Assembly (NCBI RefSeq): GCF_014279595.1
Contig: NZ_CP047943.1
Span: forward strand, 372,001-436,000
Source: Synechococcus sp. RS9909
GTDB lineage: Bacteria; Cyanobacteriota; Cyanobacteriia; PCC-6307; Cyanobiaceae
Direction of reading: 5' to 3'
Length of the DNA stretch: 64,000 nt
In this document: positions 22,252 to 31,567 of the stretch, in pieces
How the letters are laid out: the number at the start of each line of letters is the position of its first letter
Numbering within the stretch: position 1 is the first letter of the stretch
Position numbers and translations under genes: made by a program
Notes under the pieces: model-generated
Database searches by the model: none
The model's input: the letters and a program-made list of their open reading frames with translations, nothing else
Told to the model about the DNA's origin: nothing

Positions 22252-23856
22252 ATGGCACCCACCGCCCTGTTGAGCGTGTCCGACAAGCGTGGGCTGGTGA
22301 CCCTGGCGGAGGCCCTGCATCGCCGTCATGGCTTCCGGCTGCTCTCCAGCGGAGGCACCGCAGCGGTGCTCGAGCAGGCCGGTTGTCCTGTGACTCGGGT
22401 GGCGGATCACACCGGAGCACCGGAGATTCTGGGTGGCCGGGTGAAAACACTGCACCCCCGCATTCATGGCGGCATCCTGGCGAAGCGGGGCGATCCCAAC
22501 CACGACGCCGACCTGGCGGCGCAGCAGATCGATCGGATCGATCTGGTGGTGGTGAACCTGTATCCCTTCCGCGAAACGGTGGCCGATCCAGACGTGACCT
22601 GGGACACGGCGATCGAAACCATTGATATCGGTGGGCCCACCATGGTGCGCTCGGCTGCCAAAAACCATGCCGATGTGGCGGTGCTCACCAGCCCTGAGCA
22701 ATACGACAGGGTGATCGCAGCCCTCGACCGCCCCGGTGGGATCGATGCCGGCTTGCGTCGCCGGCTTGCGCTCGAGGCGTTTGCCCATACCGCCGCCTAC
22801 GACACCGCCATCAGCAACTGGATGAACGACCGGATGCGGAGGGCCGAGAACGCCACTGGGTCACAGGAGGGCGATGACGACGAGGCTGCTGCGCTGCCCT
22901 GGCTGGAAGCCGTTCCCCTGCGTCAGCGCCTGCGCTACGGCGAAAACCCCCATCAGCAGGCCAGTTGGTACAGCAGCCCCCGCGGCGGTTGGGGGGGTGC
23001 CCTGCAACTGCAGGGCAAGGAGCTCAGCACCAACAACCTGCTCGATCTGGAGGCGGCCCTCGCCACCGTGCGCGAGTTCGGTTACGGCAGCGACGGGCGT
23101 CACCCCGCCCAGCAACCTGCCGCCGTGGTGGTGAAGCACACCAATCCCTGCGGTGTGGCCGTCGCCGATGCGGTGGCGGCGGCGCTCACCCGGGCTCTGG
23201 ATGCGGATCGGGTGAGTGCTTTCGGCGGCATCGTTGCCCTCAACGGCGTGGTGGAGGCGGCGGCGGCCAGGGAACTCACCGGCTTGTTCCTGGAGTGCGT
23301 GGTGGCCCCGGGCTACACCGCGGAGGCGCGCCACATCCTGGCGGCGAAAGCCAACCTGCGCCTGCTGGAACTGGCACCCGCGGCCATCGACGCTGCCGGC
23401 CATGCGCATGTGCGCAGCATCCTCGGCGGGTTGTTGGTGCAGGACCTCGATGATCAGCCGATCGATCCCGCCAGCTGGACCGTGGCGACGCAACGTCCGC
23501 CCACGGCCCAGGAGCAGGCGGATCTGCGCTTCGCCTGGCAGTTGGTGCGCCACGTGCGTTCGAACGCGATTGTGGTGGCCAGGGCTGGACAGAGTCTGGG
23601 GGTGGGGGCCGGCCAGATGAACCGGGTCGGTTCCGCTCGCCTGGCGCTCGAGGCGGCCGGGGATCAGGCCCGGGGGGCGGTGCTGGCCAGCGATGGCTTT
23701 TTCCCCTTCGACGACACGGTGCGCCTGGCCGCGAGCCATGGCATCACCGCAGTGATTCACCCCGGCGGCAGCCTGCGCGATGCCGATTCAATCAAGGCCT
23801 GCGATGAACTCGGTCTGGCGATGCTGCTCACCGGCCGCCGTCATTTCTTGCATTGA
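22252..23856 (+). CDS. purH: bifunctional purine biosynthesis protein PurH
   Basis: This 534-aa enzyme performs the last two steps to IMP: AICAR formyltransferase and IMP cyclohydrolase. The N-terminal cyclohydrolase (MGS-like) domain spans about 1-200, with [27 protein letters not shown] and [16 protein letters not shown]. The C-terminal transformylase has [37 protein letters not shown] and IHPGGSLRD. The length is normal and the domains are complete. It is transcribed divergently from the esterase gene with about 76 bases between starts. Confidence 0.97.
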   Translation: MAPTALLSVSDKRGLVTLAEALHRRHGFRLLSSGGTAAVLEQAGCPVTRVADHTGAPEILGGRVKTLHPRIHGGILAKRGDPNHDADLAAQQIDRIDLVVVNLYPFRETVADPDVTWDTAIETIDIGGPTMVRSAAKNHADVAVLTSPEQYDRVIAALDRPGGIDAGLRRRLALEAFAHTAAYDTAISNWMNDRMRRAENATGSQEGDDDEAAALPWLEAVPLRQRLRYGENPHQQASWYSSPRGGWGGALQLQGKELSTNNLLDLEAALATVREFGYGSDGRHPAQQPAAVVVKHTNPCGVAVADAVAAALTRALDADRVSAFGGIVALNGVVEAAAARELTGLFLECVVAPGYTAEARHILAAKANLRLLELAPAAIDAAGHAHVRSILGGLLVQDLDDQPIDPASWTVATQRPPTAQEQADLRFAWQLVRHVRSNAIVVARAGQSLGVGAGQMNRVGSARLALEAAGDQARGAVLASDGFFPFDDTVRLAASHGITAVIHPGGSLRDADSIKACDELGLAMLLTGRRHFLH

Positions 23857-23906
23857 GGCCTGACCCCCTAACCTCCCTCTCACGCGTCCTTCTGTTTGGT
23901 TGATTG

Positions 23907-24368
23907 ATGACCCTCGCTGCCCTTCCCTTCGCTGCGAATTTCCTGCATCCGCTGATGATGTGGGCGCTGCTTGCCGGCGGTGGCTACGCCCTTTATCTGG
24001 GTGTGCAGGCGAAGAAGGTTCGCACCGGCACGCCGGAGGAACGCAAAGCCCTGATTCCCGGCAAATTCGCTCAGCGTCACTATCTCTGGGGGAGCGTGCT
24101 GCTGGTGGTGATGGTGTTCGGCACCCTGGGCGGGATGGCCGTCACCTACCTCAACAACGGCAAGCTGTTTGTCAGCCCTCACCTGATCGTCGGCCTGGCG
24201 ATGACGGGTCTGATCGCCGCCGCTGCCGCTCTTTCACCGCTGATGCAGCAGGGTAATCTGCTGGCGCGTAAGGCCCATGTGGGCCTCAACATGGGGGTGC
24301 TGACCCTGTTCCTGTGGCAGGCCGTGACCGGCATGCAGATCGTGAACAAGATCTGGGCGAACCGCTGA
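23907..24368 (+). CDS. DUF4079 membrane protein
   Basis: This 153-aa protein has four hydrophobic segments (about 10-30, 52-72, 85-108, 122-142) and the family pattern HPLMMWALLAGGGYALYLG, GKFAQRHYLWGS and ARKAHVGLNMGVLTLF, with conserved His residues in the membrane. DUF4079 is common in cyanobacteria and plastids and resembles cytochrome b561-like four-helix proteins; its role is not established. The start is ATG at 23907, one codon after a possible TTG. It follows purH after 50 bases and may be co-transcribed. Confidence 0.85.
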   Translation: MTLAALPFAANFLHPLMMWALLAGGGYALYLGVQAKKVRTGTPEERKALIPGKFAQRHYLWGSVLLVVMVFGTLGGMAVTYLNNGKLFVSPHLIVGLAMTGLIAAAAALSPLMQQGNLLARKAHVGLNMGVLTLFLWQAVTGMQIVNKIWANR

Positions 24369-24381
24369 GGGTTGGAGGCGA

Positions 24382-25053
24382 TCAGAAAGCGGCCCGTCGC
24401 CTCGGCGGGCAGATCAAGCCATGGCTGGCGTGAAAATCTTCCTGCACCTTCCAGGTGAGCTTGCGTGAGATCTGGCGCACGATCTGCCTGAGCAGGTGAT
24501 CGCCGCTCGATTGCACCAGCTGCTCCGGCAGCATGGTGATGACTTTCGGCAGCCGGATCCACACCGAGAGATCCAGGCTCCAGCTCACGTTGGTGGCTTC
24601 CGCCACGGCGTCCTGATGTGGATCCTCGTCCAGGCTCAGTTCGGCCTGGAAGTTCACGTCGTAGAGCGTTGTCAGCCCCGGGTCAGCATCCGGAATGGGC
24701 ACGGTCACAATCGCATAGGTGCCCTGGTGCTGCGGCAACAGGCGCAAGCCGATCATCGGTTCAACCTCGAAGCCGAAATTCCCGAAGCGGCCGAGCGTCA
24801 AGGCATAGGCCTGGGCATCGATCGGGTCCACGTCCATCGGCGCGGCGCAGCGACGGAACCAGCCTTCGTGGCAATCGAGATAGGCCGCGACCTGGTGGCG
24901 CGGGGCCAGCATCTCCATGCGGTCAGCGAATTGGCTGCGGTAGCAGCGCACCTGGGGATCGTCGCTGTGGCGCAGGGTTTCGGCCGGAGTTCTCGTCAAG
25001 AGCAGCACGGATGGGGGTCCCTCGCCGGGGGTGTTCCCCGCTAGATCAACCAA
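24382..25053 (-). CDS. DUF1997 conserved cyanobacterial/plastid protein
   Basis: This soluble 223-aa protein of the DUF1997 family, found in cyanobacteria and chloroplasts, resembles the SRPBCC/polyketide-cyclase fold in outline. Recognisable parts are LGRFGNFGFEVEPMIGLRLL, DVNFQAELSLDED and WSLDLSVWIRLPKV, and a basic C-terminus. Function is unknown. The first 30 residues are poorly conserved, so the start may lie further in. It lies 18 bases downstream of ispH in the same direction and is probably in its operon. Confidence 0.8.
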   Translation of the reverse strand: MVDLAGNTPGEGPPSVLLLTRTPAETLRHSDDPQVRCYRSQFADRMEMLAPRHQVAAYLDCHEGWFRRCAAPMDVDPIDAQAYALTLGRFGNFGFEVEPMIGLRLLPQHQGTYAIVTVPIPDADPGLTTLYDVNFQAELSLDEDPHQDAVAEATNVSWSLDLSVWIRLPKVITMLPEQLVQSSGDHLLRQIVRQISRKLTWKVQEDFHASHGLICPPRRRAAF

Positions 25054-25071
25054 TGTAAAGCGGCCTGGCCT

Positions 25072-26268
25072 TCAGCTTTCGCTCAAGGCGATCAGACGCT
25101 GAATCACCTGCTCCACGGCCCGGTCTGGTGTGGAGGCTCCGGAGGTGATGCCCACGGTGACCGGTCCGGGCGGCAGAAAATCCGTCTCGTGCACCAGATC
25201 GCCTCCCAGGGGTTTGTGCTCGATGCTGTTATCGGGATCGATCCGTTCCGGCGTGTCGATATGGAAGGAGCGGATGCCGCGGCTGATGGCGATCTCCTGC
25301 AGGTGGGTGGTGTTGGAGGAGTTGTAGCCCCCGATGACCACCATCAGGTCAAGAGGCTCATCCACCAGGGAGAACATGGCATCCTGCCGCTCCTGGGTGG
25401 CATCGCAGATGGTGTTGAAGGCGAGGAAGTGCTCATTCAGTCGGGTCGGTCCGTATTTGCTGAGCATGGTGCGCTCGAACAGACGACCGATTTCTTCAGT
25501 TTCGCTTTTGAGCATGGTCGTCTGGTTGGCCACGCCCAGCCGCTCGAGATCGCGATCGGGATCGAAGCCGGGGGAGCAGGCCCGGGCGAAGCGGGCCATG
25601 AAGGCCTCCCGATCCCCCTGACCGAGGATGTAGTCCGACACCAGGCGCGCTTCCTCCAGATCCAGCACCACCAGATAGGTGCCGGCGAAGGAGCTGGTGG
25701 CAAGCGTTTCCTCGTGCTTCACCTTGCCGTGAATGATTGAGGTGAACGCATGCTTCTTGTGCTTCTCCACCGTGGTCCACACCTTGGAGACCCAGGGGCA
25801 GGTGGTGTCCACGATGTGGCAGCCACGCTCATTGAGCAGTTGCATTTCCTGCACGGTGGCACCGAAGGCCGGCAGGATCACCACATCGCCGGAGGCCACG
25901 TCGGAAAAGTCCTTCACCCCCTGATCCACGGGGATGAACCGCACATCCATCTCGCGTAGGTGGTCGTTCACCGAGGGGTTGTGGATGATCTCGTTGGTGA
26001 TCCACAGCCGTTCACTCGGATAGTGGCGCCGGGTTTCGTAGGCCATCGCCACCGCCCGTTCCACTCCCCAGCAGAAGCCAAAGGCCTCGGCCAGCCGCAC
26101 CGTGAGACGGCCTTGCGTCAGCCGGTAGTCGTTGTCGCGAATCGAGCCGATCAGGCCGCTCTGATAGGCCTGCTCCAGGCTGCCGGCCACCTCCTCGGCC
26201 CGTCCGAAGCCACGGCGATTGTAACGATCGGAGTGATGCAGCGAGCGCTTGAAGGCGTGGGTATCCAT
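25072..26268 (-). CDS. ispH: 4-hydroxy-3-methylbut-2-enyl diphosphate reductase
   Basis: This 398-aa iron-sulfur enzyme catalyses the last MEP-pathway step, making IPP and DMAPP for carotenoids, phytol and quinones. The three cluster-binding cysteines are in [24 protein letters not shown] and [23 protein letters not shown] and the C-terminal [17 protein letters not shown] are also typical. The protein is of the longer cyanobacterial/plant type, with about 60 extra N-terminal residues. It is followed by DUF1997 on the same strand. The amt1 terminator lies between it and the upstream transporter gene. Confidence 0.96.
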   Translation of the reverse strand: MDTHAFKRSLHHSDRYNRRGFGRAEEVAGSLEQAYQSGLIGSIRDNDYRLTQGRLTVRLAEAFGFCWGVERAVAMAYETRRHYPSERLWITNEIIHNPSVNDHLREMDVRFIPVDQGVKDFSDVASGDVVILPAFGATVQEMQLLNERGCHIVDTTCPWVSKVWTTVEKHKKHAFTSIIHGKVKHEETLATSSFAGTYLVVLDLEEARLVSDYILGQGDREAFMARFARACSPGFDPDRDLERLGVANQTTMLKSETEEIGRLFERTMLSKYGPTRLNEHFLAFNTICDATQERQDAMFSLVDEPLDLMVVIGGYNSSNTTHLQEIAISRGIRSFHIDTPERIDPDNSIEHKPLGGDLVHETDFLPPGPVTVGITSGASTPDRAVEQVIQRLIALSES

Positions 26269-26304
26269 GGCGCGGCGTCAGCGATGGGGTGACTCTATGG
26301 GCCC

Positions 26305-26335
26305 AGAACAAAACCCGGCCCCATGGGAGCCGGGT
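26305..26335 (-). terminator. intrinsic terminator of amt1
   Basis: On the minus strand ACCCGGC and GCCGGGT form a perfect 7-bp stem around a 9-base loop (26313-26335), followed by TTTTGTT. It lies about 32 bases after the amt1 stop and before ispH, so it separates the two genes. Confidence 0.8.
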
Positions 26336-26366
26336 CGAGAAGGTCAGCGGATGCTGAAGTAAGACG

Positions 26367-27833
26367 TCAGTTGCTGGCTGAGGCGAAATCCGGATAGGCC
26401 TCCATGCCGTGCTCCCCGATGTCGAGACCTTCGATCTCTTCTTTTTCGGTGACCCGGATGCCACCGAAGATGCCACCGATGATCGACCAGGCGATCCAGC
26501 AGGTGATCAGCGTCCAGATCGCATAGGCCGCGCAGCCCAGAGCCTGAACGCCCAGCTGGGAAATGCCACCACCGTTGAAGAGGCCGATGCCAGCAGCACC
26601 GGTATCCATGCCGTCCACGCCCCAGAGGCCGATCACGAGGGTGCCCCAGATGCCGCAGACGCCGTGCACGGAAAAGGCACCCACCGGATCATCGATCTGA
26701 GCTGCATCGATCGCCGCAACGGCGAACACGACGATGATGCCACCGATCGCACCGGTCACCCAGGACCCCACCAGGGTCATGTTGCCGCAACCGGCTGTGA
26801 TGCTCACCAGGCCAGCGAGAATGCCGTTGATGATCATCGTCAGGTCAGGCTTGCCGGAGGTCATGGTGGACACCACAGTGGCCCCAATGGCGCCGCCCGC
26901 AGCGGCCAGGGTGGTGGTCACAGCCACGTAGGCCACGTATTGATCCATGGCCAGCTCGGAGCCAGGGTTGAAGCCATACCAGCCGATCCACAGGATCAGA
27001 GCGCCGAGGGTGGCGATGGCCATGTTGTGCCCGGGGAGTGCCTGAGGCTTGCCATCGACGAATTTGCCGATGCGAGGTCCGAGCAGCATGGCGCCGACCA
27101 AACCGGCCCAAGCACCCACGGAGTGCACGATCGAGGAACCAGCGAAGTCGATGAAGCCCAGCTCACTCAGCCAGCCACCATTCCACTGCCACGACCCGGA
27201 GATCGGATAGATCACAGCCGTGAGCACCAGGGCGAAGATCACGAATTCACCGAACTTGACGCGCTCAGCGACAAGGCCCGACACGATCGTGGCCGCAGTG
27301 CCTGCGAACGCCGCCTGGAAGAGGAAGTCAACCGAGGGCACCAAACCACCCTCAGCGATCAGTTCCGGTGTGACGGTGGGGTCAAAGAACAGGCCGCTGA
27401 AGTAGAGCCAGCCTGCGGCCACCGGATCGCCATACATCAGCGAGTAACCGATGAACCAGTAGGCGGTCACCGCCAGGGCGAACACAAACAGGTTCTTGGC
27501 GAGAATATTCACCGCATTTTTCTGGCGGCACATCCCGGCTTCGACCATGGCGAAACCGGCGTTCATGAAGATCACCAGGATCGTGGCCACCAGCAACCAG
27601 AGGTTGTTGGCCAGGAAAGCGGCATTCAGCTCGGGCATCTCGGCGGCATGGGCCGAGAGGTTGAACAGACCGAGACCGAAGAGGGCGACAGGCACGCAGG
27701 CCAGCCACATCAGGGAACGATTCGACTTGAAGCCGCGAATGCTGCGCAAGAGGAGCATGGGGCCATCCAGAAGACTGGCGTCCTGGAGGCGTGTCTTGCC
27801 CCGCCTTGCAGGCGAGTGCAGAGCAGTTGTCAT
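26367..27833 (-). CDS. amt1: ammonium transporter
   Basis: This 488-aa transporter has a leader of about 60 residues ending in a signal-like segment (LACVPVALFGLGLFNLSAHAA), then 11 membrane helices. Amt hallmarks are present: AGFAMVEAGMCRQKNAVNI, DFAGSSIVHSVGAWAGL with a pore His, and a second His in GAFSVHGVCGIWGT. Start chosen at 27833: the NtcA-like promoter implies transcription starting near 27883, after the frame's earlier ATG at 27911. Expression is probably NtcA-controlled. The C-terminal tail ends with DIGEHGMEAYPDF, the usual regulatory tail. Confidence 0.95.
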   Translation of the reverse strand: MTTALHSPARRGKTRLQDASLLDGPMLLLRSIRGFKSNRSLMWLACVPVALFGLGLFNLSAHAAEMPELNAAFLANNLWLLVATILVIFMNAGFAMVEAGMCRQKNAVNILAKNLFVFALAVTAYWFIGYSLMYGDPVAAGWLYFSGLFFDPTVTPELIAEGGLVPSVDFLFQAAFAGTAATIVSGLVAERVKFGEFVIFALVLTAVIYPISGSWQWNGGWLSELGFIDFAGSSIVHSVGAWAGLVGAMLLGPRIGKFVDGKPQALPGHNMAIATLGALILWIGWYGFNPGSELAMDQYVAYVAVTTTLAAAGGAIGATVVSTMTSGKPDLTMIINGILAGLVSITAGCGNMTLVGSWVTGAIGGIIVVFAVAAIDAAQIDDPVGAFSVHGVCGIWGTLVIGLWGVDGMDTGAAGIGLFNGGGISQLGVQALGCAAYAIWTLITCWIAWSIIGGIFGGIRVTEKEEIEGLDIGEHGMEAYPDFASASN

Positions 27834-27889
27834 GAAAGGAGAGCAGGGCTGCAGAACGGGCTGGACGCTGAGGTCCGGCATCCGTTGAC

Positions 27890-27931
27890 AAAGTGCTCGC
27901 TTGTGAACCATTCCCAGGTGGCGATTGTTAC
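27890..27931 (-). promoter_or_regulatory. NtcA-like promoter of amt1
   Basis: Read on the minus strand: GTA, eight bases, CAC (27931-27918), then 22 bases, then CACTTT (27895-27890). The NtcA-activated consensus is GTA-N8-TAC, N20-24, TAN3T; each element here has one mismatch but the spacing is exact. The site overlaps the sfsA stop codon. amt1 is an established NtcA target in Synechococcus, which supports the reading. Confidence 0.45.
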
Positions 27932-28692
27932 CGAATCGCCGATTGGTGGGTCAGCACCGGCCTGAGGCCATCCCAGAGGATGTGATCGGCCTCGAAGCGG
28001 AAGGCGCAGGGCAGTACCTCAACGCCGGCGCTCAGGGCCTCCCGGAAGAGCTCGCCGTAGCGGGGATCGGCGCTGTCGCCCGGAGCGAAGGCGGTCACAT
28101 CCGGTCGGCTCAGGCAGGGCACCAGCACGGCCCTGGCGTCCGGCAGCAGGGCACGCAGCTCCTCCAGGTGCTTCTGCCCCCGTTCGGTGACCGTGTCTGG
28201 GAACAAAGCAAGATGGCCCTCGCTCCAGGTGGTGTTCTTCACTTCCACATAGATCGCTCTGGGGTCGCTTACCTGCGCAGCCGGTGAGAGCAGCAGATCG
28301 ATGCGGCTGCGGCGGTCTTTGCCGTAGGGCACTTCGCCCCGGATGGTGGCGATCGGCCCCAGCTGCTCCTCCAGACAGCCGGCTTCGATCGCGGCCCGGA
28401 TCAGGCGATTCGGCAGGGCGGTGTTGATGCCCACCCAGCAGGGGGTGCCATCGGCCCCGGGCACCTCCGCCTGCTCCCAGGTCCAGGCGAGCTTGCGGGT
28501 CGGAGAGGGGGCATGGCGCAGCCGGACCCTGCCTCCGGAGTGCAGCACGCCGGTCATCGGTCCGGTGTTGGCGCAGTGGGCGGTCACCTCACGGCCGTCA
28601 TCGAGGCGAACATCGGCCAGGAAGCGTTTGTAGCGCTTGAGCAGCACGCCCTCCTGCAGGGGTTCGAAGGCGAGAAGCGGATGGCCGGGCAT
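27928..28692 (-). CDS. sfsA: sugar fermentation stimulation protein homologue
   Basis: This 254-aa protein has the SfsA pattern: RYKRFLADVRLDDGREVTAHCANTG near residue 20, SPTRKLAWTWE, then a PD-(D/E)XK nuclease-like core with SRIDLLLSP and IYVEVKNTTW, and late ADPRYGELFREA. The core residues D and E-K are present. SfsA proteins bind DNA in E. coli but their role in cyanobacteria is unknown. The stop codon lies in the proposed amt1 control site, so the two genes are close but separately controlled. Confidence 0.92.
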   Translation of the reverse strand: MPGHPLLAFEPLQEGVLLKRYKRFLADVRLDDGREVTAHCANTGPMTGVLHSGGRVRLRHAPSPTRKLAWTWEQAEVPGADGTPCWVGINTALPNRLIRAAIEAGCLEEQLGPIATIRGEVPYGKDRRSRIDLLLSPAAQVSDPRAIYVEVKNTTWSEGHLALFPDTVTERGQKHLEELRALLPDARAVLVPCLSRPDVTAFAPGDSADPRYGELFREALSAGVEVLPCAFRFEADHILWDGLRPVLTHQSAIR

Positions 28693-28805
28693 GGCAGCGC
28701 AGCACCAGGGACACAGATGGTGGTCATGGTGGCCCCTGGCGTGAGGTTGGCGGGCTGAAGCGGTCGAGAATGCCGCCCAGTTCAGCAGTGCCGGCCGGGC
28801 CGTCG

Positions 28806-30413
28806 ATGGCGAGATCCCTTAAACGCATCGCCCTCGTGGTGACCTACGGCACCATGCTCAGCAAGCTGGGTGGCCTCGTGCGGCAGCTGGTGATCGCCGC
28901 CGCCTTCGGCGTCGGAGCCGCCTACGACGCCTACAACTACGCCTATGTGTTGCCGGGATTTCTGCTGATCCTGCTCGGCGGCATCAATGGCCCGTTTCAC
29001 AGCGCCATGGTGAGTGTGCTCAGTCGCCGGCCGCGGCAGGAGGGAGCCCACATCCTCGCCACGCTCAACACGATGGTGAGTGCCCTGTTGCTGGCGGTCA
29101 CGCTGCTGCTGGTGCTGGCAGCCGACCCCCTGATCACGCTGGTGGGGCCGGGCCTGAGTGCTGAGTTGCACCACAACGCCGTGCTGCAGCTCCAGGTGAT
29201 GGCGCCGATGGCGTTGCTGGCTGGATTGATCGGTCTCGGTTTCGGTTCCCTCAATGCCGCCGATGAGTTCTGGATCCCGGCGATCTCTCCGCTGATGTCG
29301 AGCCTGGCTCTGATCCTTGGGGTCGGTGTGTTGTGGTGGCAGCTCGGTGATGCGATCGCCACACCGGCCTTCGCGATCCAGGGCGGGGTCGTGCTGGCGC
29401 TCGCCACTCTGGTGGGGGCCCTGCTGCAGTGGCTCCTCCAGCTGCCGGCCCTCGCCCGTCAGGGTCTGGCACGGCTGCGTTTCGTCTGGGATTGGCGCCA
29501 CCCGGGTGTTCAGGAGGTGTGGCGTGTGATGGGACCGGCCACCCTCTCCTCAGGGATGTTGCAGATCAATGTGTTCACCGATCTGTTCTTCGCTTCCGCC
29601 CTGGTGGGGGCTGCTGCAGGCCTGGGCTACGCCAATCTGCTCGTGCAGACCCCTCTGGGCCTGATCTCCAATGCCCTGTTGGTGCCCCTGCTGCCCACCT
29701 TTTCCCGCCTGACGGCACCGCAGGATCGGCCGGCTCTGGTGGATCGGATTCGCCAGGGGTTGATGCTCTCGACCGCATCGATGCTGCCCCTGGGGGCCCT
29801 CTTCGTCGCCCTTGGTGGCCCGATCGTGGCGCTCGTCTACGAACGGGGGGCCTTTGATCAGCAGGCTGTGCAGCTGGTGACCGGTCTGCTGATGGCCTAT
29901 GGCGTCGGCATGCCGGCCTATCTGGGCCGGGATGTGTTGGTGCGGGTGTTCTATGCCCTCGGGGATGGCACGACGCCGTTTCGGCTCTCCCTGGCGGGGA
30001 TCGGGCTGAATGTGCTCTTCGACTGGGTGCTGGTGGGCGGCCCGAGCCCCTGGGGGCCCCAGCTTCCCTTCAGCTTCGGCGCGCCAGGCCTGGTGCTTGC
30101 CACCGCGGCGATCAACCTGATCACCTGCACCGCCCTGTTGCTCGTGCTGCAGCGGCGCCTGGCTGGTCTGCCTCTGTTCGCCTGGGGCCGGGACGCCCTG
30201 GCCCTGGGCTTCGCGGCGGTGCTCGCCGGTGTGGCGGCCTGGGCGGTGAGCCTCGGCTTGGCCTGGGCTGCTGATGTGCCGGGTCGGATCCTGCAGGTGG
30301 GCGTCTCGGCCTCCGTGGGGCTGCTGGTGTTCGTGCTGGTGGGTCGGCGCAGTGGCGTTCCTGAATTGGAGGCTCTGGTGCGGGGGATTCGGCGTCGGTT
30401 CAGCTCTCGTTGA
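28806..30413 (+). CDS. murJ: lipid II flippase MurJ
   Basis: This 535-aa MOP-superfamily transporter has about 14 membrane helices and moves lipid II across the plasma membrane for peptidoglycan synthesis. Typical parts are TYGTMLSKLGGLVRQLVIA at the start, AYDAYNYAYVLPGFLL, and ERGAFDQQAVQLV in the middle. The ATG at 28806 is preferred to one 36 bases upstream because MARSLKRIALVV is a usual MurJ beginning. It converges with a small gene, overlapping its end by 14 bases, and is divergent from sfsA. Confidence 0.94.
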   Translation: MARSLKRIALVVTYGTMLSKLGGLVRQLVIAAAFGVGAAYDAYNYAYVLPGFLLILLGGINGPFHSAMVSVLSRRPRQEGAHILATLNTMVSALLLAVTLLLVLAADPLITLVGPGLSAELHHNAVLQLQVMAPMALLAGLIGLGFGSLNAADEFWIPAISPLMSSLALILGVGVLWWQLGDAIATPAFAIQGGVVLALATLVGALLQWLLQLPALARQGLARLRFVWDWRHPGVQEVWRVMGPATLSSGMLQINVFTDLFFASALVGAAAGLGYANLLVQTPLGLISNALLVPLLPTFSRLTAPQDRPALVDRIRQGLMLSTASMLPLGALFVALGGPIVALVYERGAFDQQAVQLVTGLLMAYGVGMPAYLGRDVLVRVFYALGDGTTPFRLSLAGIGLNVLFDWVLVGGPSPWGPQLPFSFGAPGLVLATAAINLITCTALLLVLQRRLAGLPLFAWGRDALALGFAAVLAGVAAWAVSLGLAWAADVPGRILQVGVSASVGLLVFVLVGRRSGVPELEALVRGIRRRFSSR

Positions 30414-30663
30414 GTCGCACGTTGCGTTCTTCGCGCACATGAATCGGCAGCTCGAGCTGCTGACGGCCCACCACCTGAGGCCCTTGAACCGAAAGAATCC
30501 GGGCCTCGATGCCGAAGTCGCGAAAGGCGGTTTCCAGCTCCTGGATCAGGGCTTTCTCCACCTGCGCCTCCGCATCCACCACCTTGCCGATCAGCCGCCC
30601 GCCAAGACGCCCGATCCGCTGCCGCACCACCTCGCGTGCGTTGGTGACCTCGATGATCAGCAC
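30400..30663 (-). CDS. 87-aa conserved hypothetical protein
   Basis: A small soluble protein begins at a GTG (30663) preceded by CGGAG, reading VLIIEVTNAREVVRQRIGR. It continues with KVVDAEAQVEKALIQELE and ends ELPIHVREERNVRLNES. It looks like an alpha/beta protein with one long helix. I know no function; similar short proteins follow DUF3181 genes in related genomes as I recall. It is the third gene of a tight minus-strand trio (2-TM protein, DUF3181, this), and its 3' end overlaps murJ. Confidence 0.65.
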   Translation of the reverse strand: MLIIEVTNAREVVRQRIGRLGGRLIGKVVDAEAQVEKALIQELETAFRDFGIEARILSVQGPQVVGRQQLELPIHVREERNVRLNES

Positions 30664-30688
30664 AGGAACTCCGGAGGTGCGTGCAACC

Positions 30689-30979
30689 TTATCGGCAGTG
30701 CTCCTCGAGGATCTCCTCGAGATCACGAAGCTGCACAGCCGGAATCAGTCGTGCCAGGGGCAGCCGCGTGCTTCCACCGGCCAGGGGAACCTGCACCGCC
30801 TCGAGGGCCTGGCGGGCGGCAACGGCCGCTCCCTGGTCGAGGCGGGCACTGCATTCAATCGCCAGGGCTTCCGCCAAACCGGCGTCACCCAGATAGAGAT
30901 GCCAGTTGGCGATTTGTAGATACAGCCGATCGCTGAGGCTGCTGGTCAGCTCGCGCAGATCGGCGGCATCGAGGCTCAT
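30689..30979 (-). CDS. DUF3181 conserved cyanobacterial protein
   Basis: This 96-aa protein contains LYLQIANWHLYLGDAGLAEALA near its N-terminus and a VPLAGGSTRLPLARLIP segment later, the pattern of the cyanobacterial DUF3181 family. It is soluble, helical and of unknown function. Its start codon overlaps the stop of the upstream 2-TM gene (TGATG), so it is translationally coupled to it. Confidence 0.83.
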   Translation of the reverse strand: MSLDAADLRELTSSLSDRLYLQIANWHLYLGDAGLAEALAIECSARLDQGAAVAARQALEAVQVPLAGGSTRLPLARLIPAVQLRDLEEILEEHCR

Positions 30980-31251
30980 CAGTCGTTCGGGGCGGAGGAG
31001 GAGACACTGGCAGCCGCGTCGGCTGCGGGGCGAAGCCGCAGCACCACGAGAAGGTGCGCAATCAGCAGCGCCAGCCAGATCTCGGTGACAAGAGCCAGAT
31101 GCGGCCAGGGGTGACGTAGGCCCTGCACGAACCAGAGACCGCTGTTGATGGCAGCAAATGCCATCCCATGCAGGGTCAGATTCACCACACGACTGAAGTG
31201 TCGGTAGGTCGGATCCGCCGGGTTGGCGGGGCCGTACCAGCGAATGGGCAT
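30979..31251 (-). CDS. small two-helix membrane protein
   Basis: This 90-aa protein starts [19 protein letters not shown] and has two hydrophobic helices, around [19 protein letters not shown] and [20 protein letters not shown], with a charged and Ser-rich C-terminus. The start was set at 31251, where the sequence begins with the aromatic motif usual for such cyanobacterial proteins; a longer frame to 31332 adds a low-complexity head. Function is unknown. It heads a three-gene unit and starts about 110 bases from the divergent tRNA-Arg. Confidence 0.65.
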   Translation of the reverse strand: MPIRWYGPANPADPTYRHFSRVVNLTLHGMAFAAINSGLWFVQGLRHPWPHLALVTEIWLALLIAHLLVVLRLRPAADAAASVSSSAPND

Positions 31252-31360
31252 GGACACCCGTGGGCTGCTTTCTGAATTCTCGCCCCCGGGCAGGCTTGGC
31301 CGCATCCCTGTGTCCTGGTTGACGAAGGGCACCTCAATAAGCTCAGATGGATTGGCGCAA

Positions 31361-31434
31361 GCGCTTGTAGCTCAGCGGATTAGAGCATCTGACTACGGAT
31401 CAGAGGGTCGGGAGTTCGAATCTCTCCAGGCGCG
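31361..31434 (+). tRNA. trnR: tRNA-Arg (ACG anticodon)
   Basis: The 74-base cloverleaf has acceptor GCGCTTG / CAGGCGC (one G-T pair), D arm with AGCTCAGCGGATTAGAGC, anticodon stem CTGAC/ATCAG around loop TACGGAT-type with ACG, and T arm GGGAG-TTCGAAT-CTCTC. The discriminator is G and CCA is not encoded. ACG (inosine-modified) reads CGU, CGC and CGA arginine codons. A strong terminator follows directly. Confidence 0.95.
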
Positions 31435-31437
31435 TTT

Positions 31438-31470
31438 TTTAACTGCCCACGGGCAGTTTTTTTTTTGGCT
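31438..31470 (+). terminator. intrinsic terminator after tRNA-Arg
   Basis: AACTGCCC and GGGCAGTT form an 8-bp stem with a very short loop, followed by a run of ten T. It ends the tRNA transcript about 100 bases before glyA. Confidence 0.9.
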
Positions 31471-31567
31471 AGGCATCCACGCAGCACTGGATCGCGGTGT
31501 GTGGCGCCGCTGCCGCGGTCTGGGGTGGTTCTGTTGCCTACGATCGGGATGCCGCCGGTTCGTGTCG

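Noticed and set aside
26409-27965. A 518-codon open frame antisense to amt1
   Set aside because: It mirrors the codon structure of amt1, as GC-rich third positions often leave the opposite strand open. The encoded sequence is His/Asp/Glu-rich without family features, while amt1 on the other strand is unmistakable.
31223-31567. An N-terminal extension of glyA upstream of 31568
   Set aside because: The open frame runs through tRNA-Arg and its terminator, and the normal SHMT start MSQRLSSAI is at 31568.
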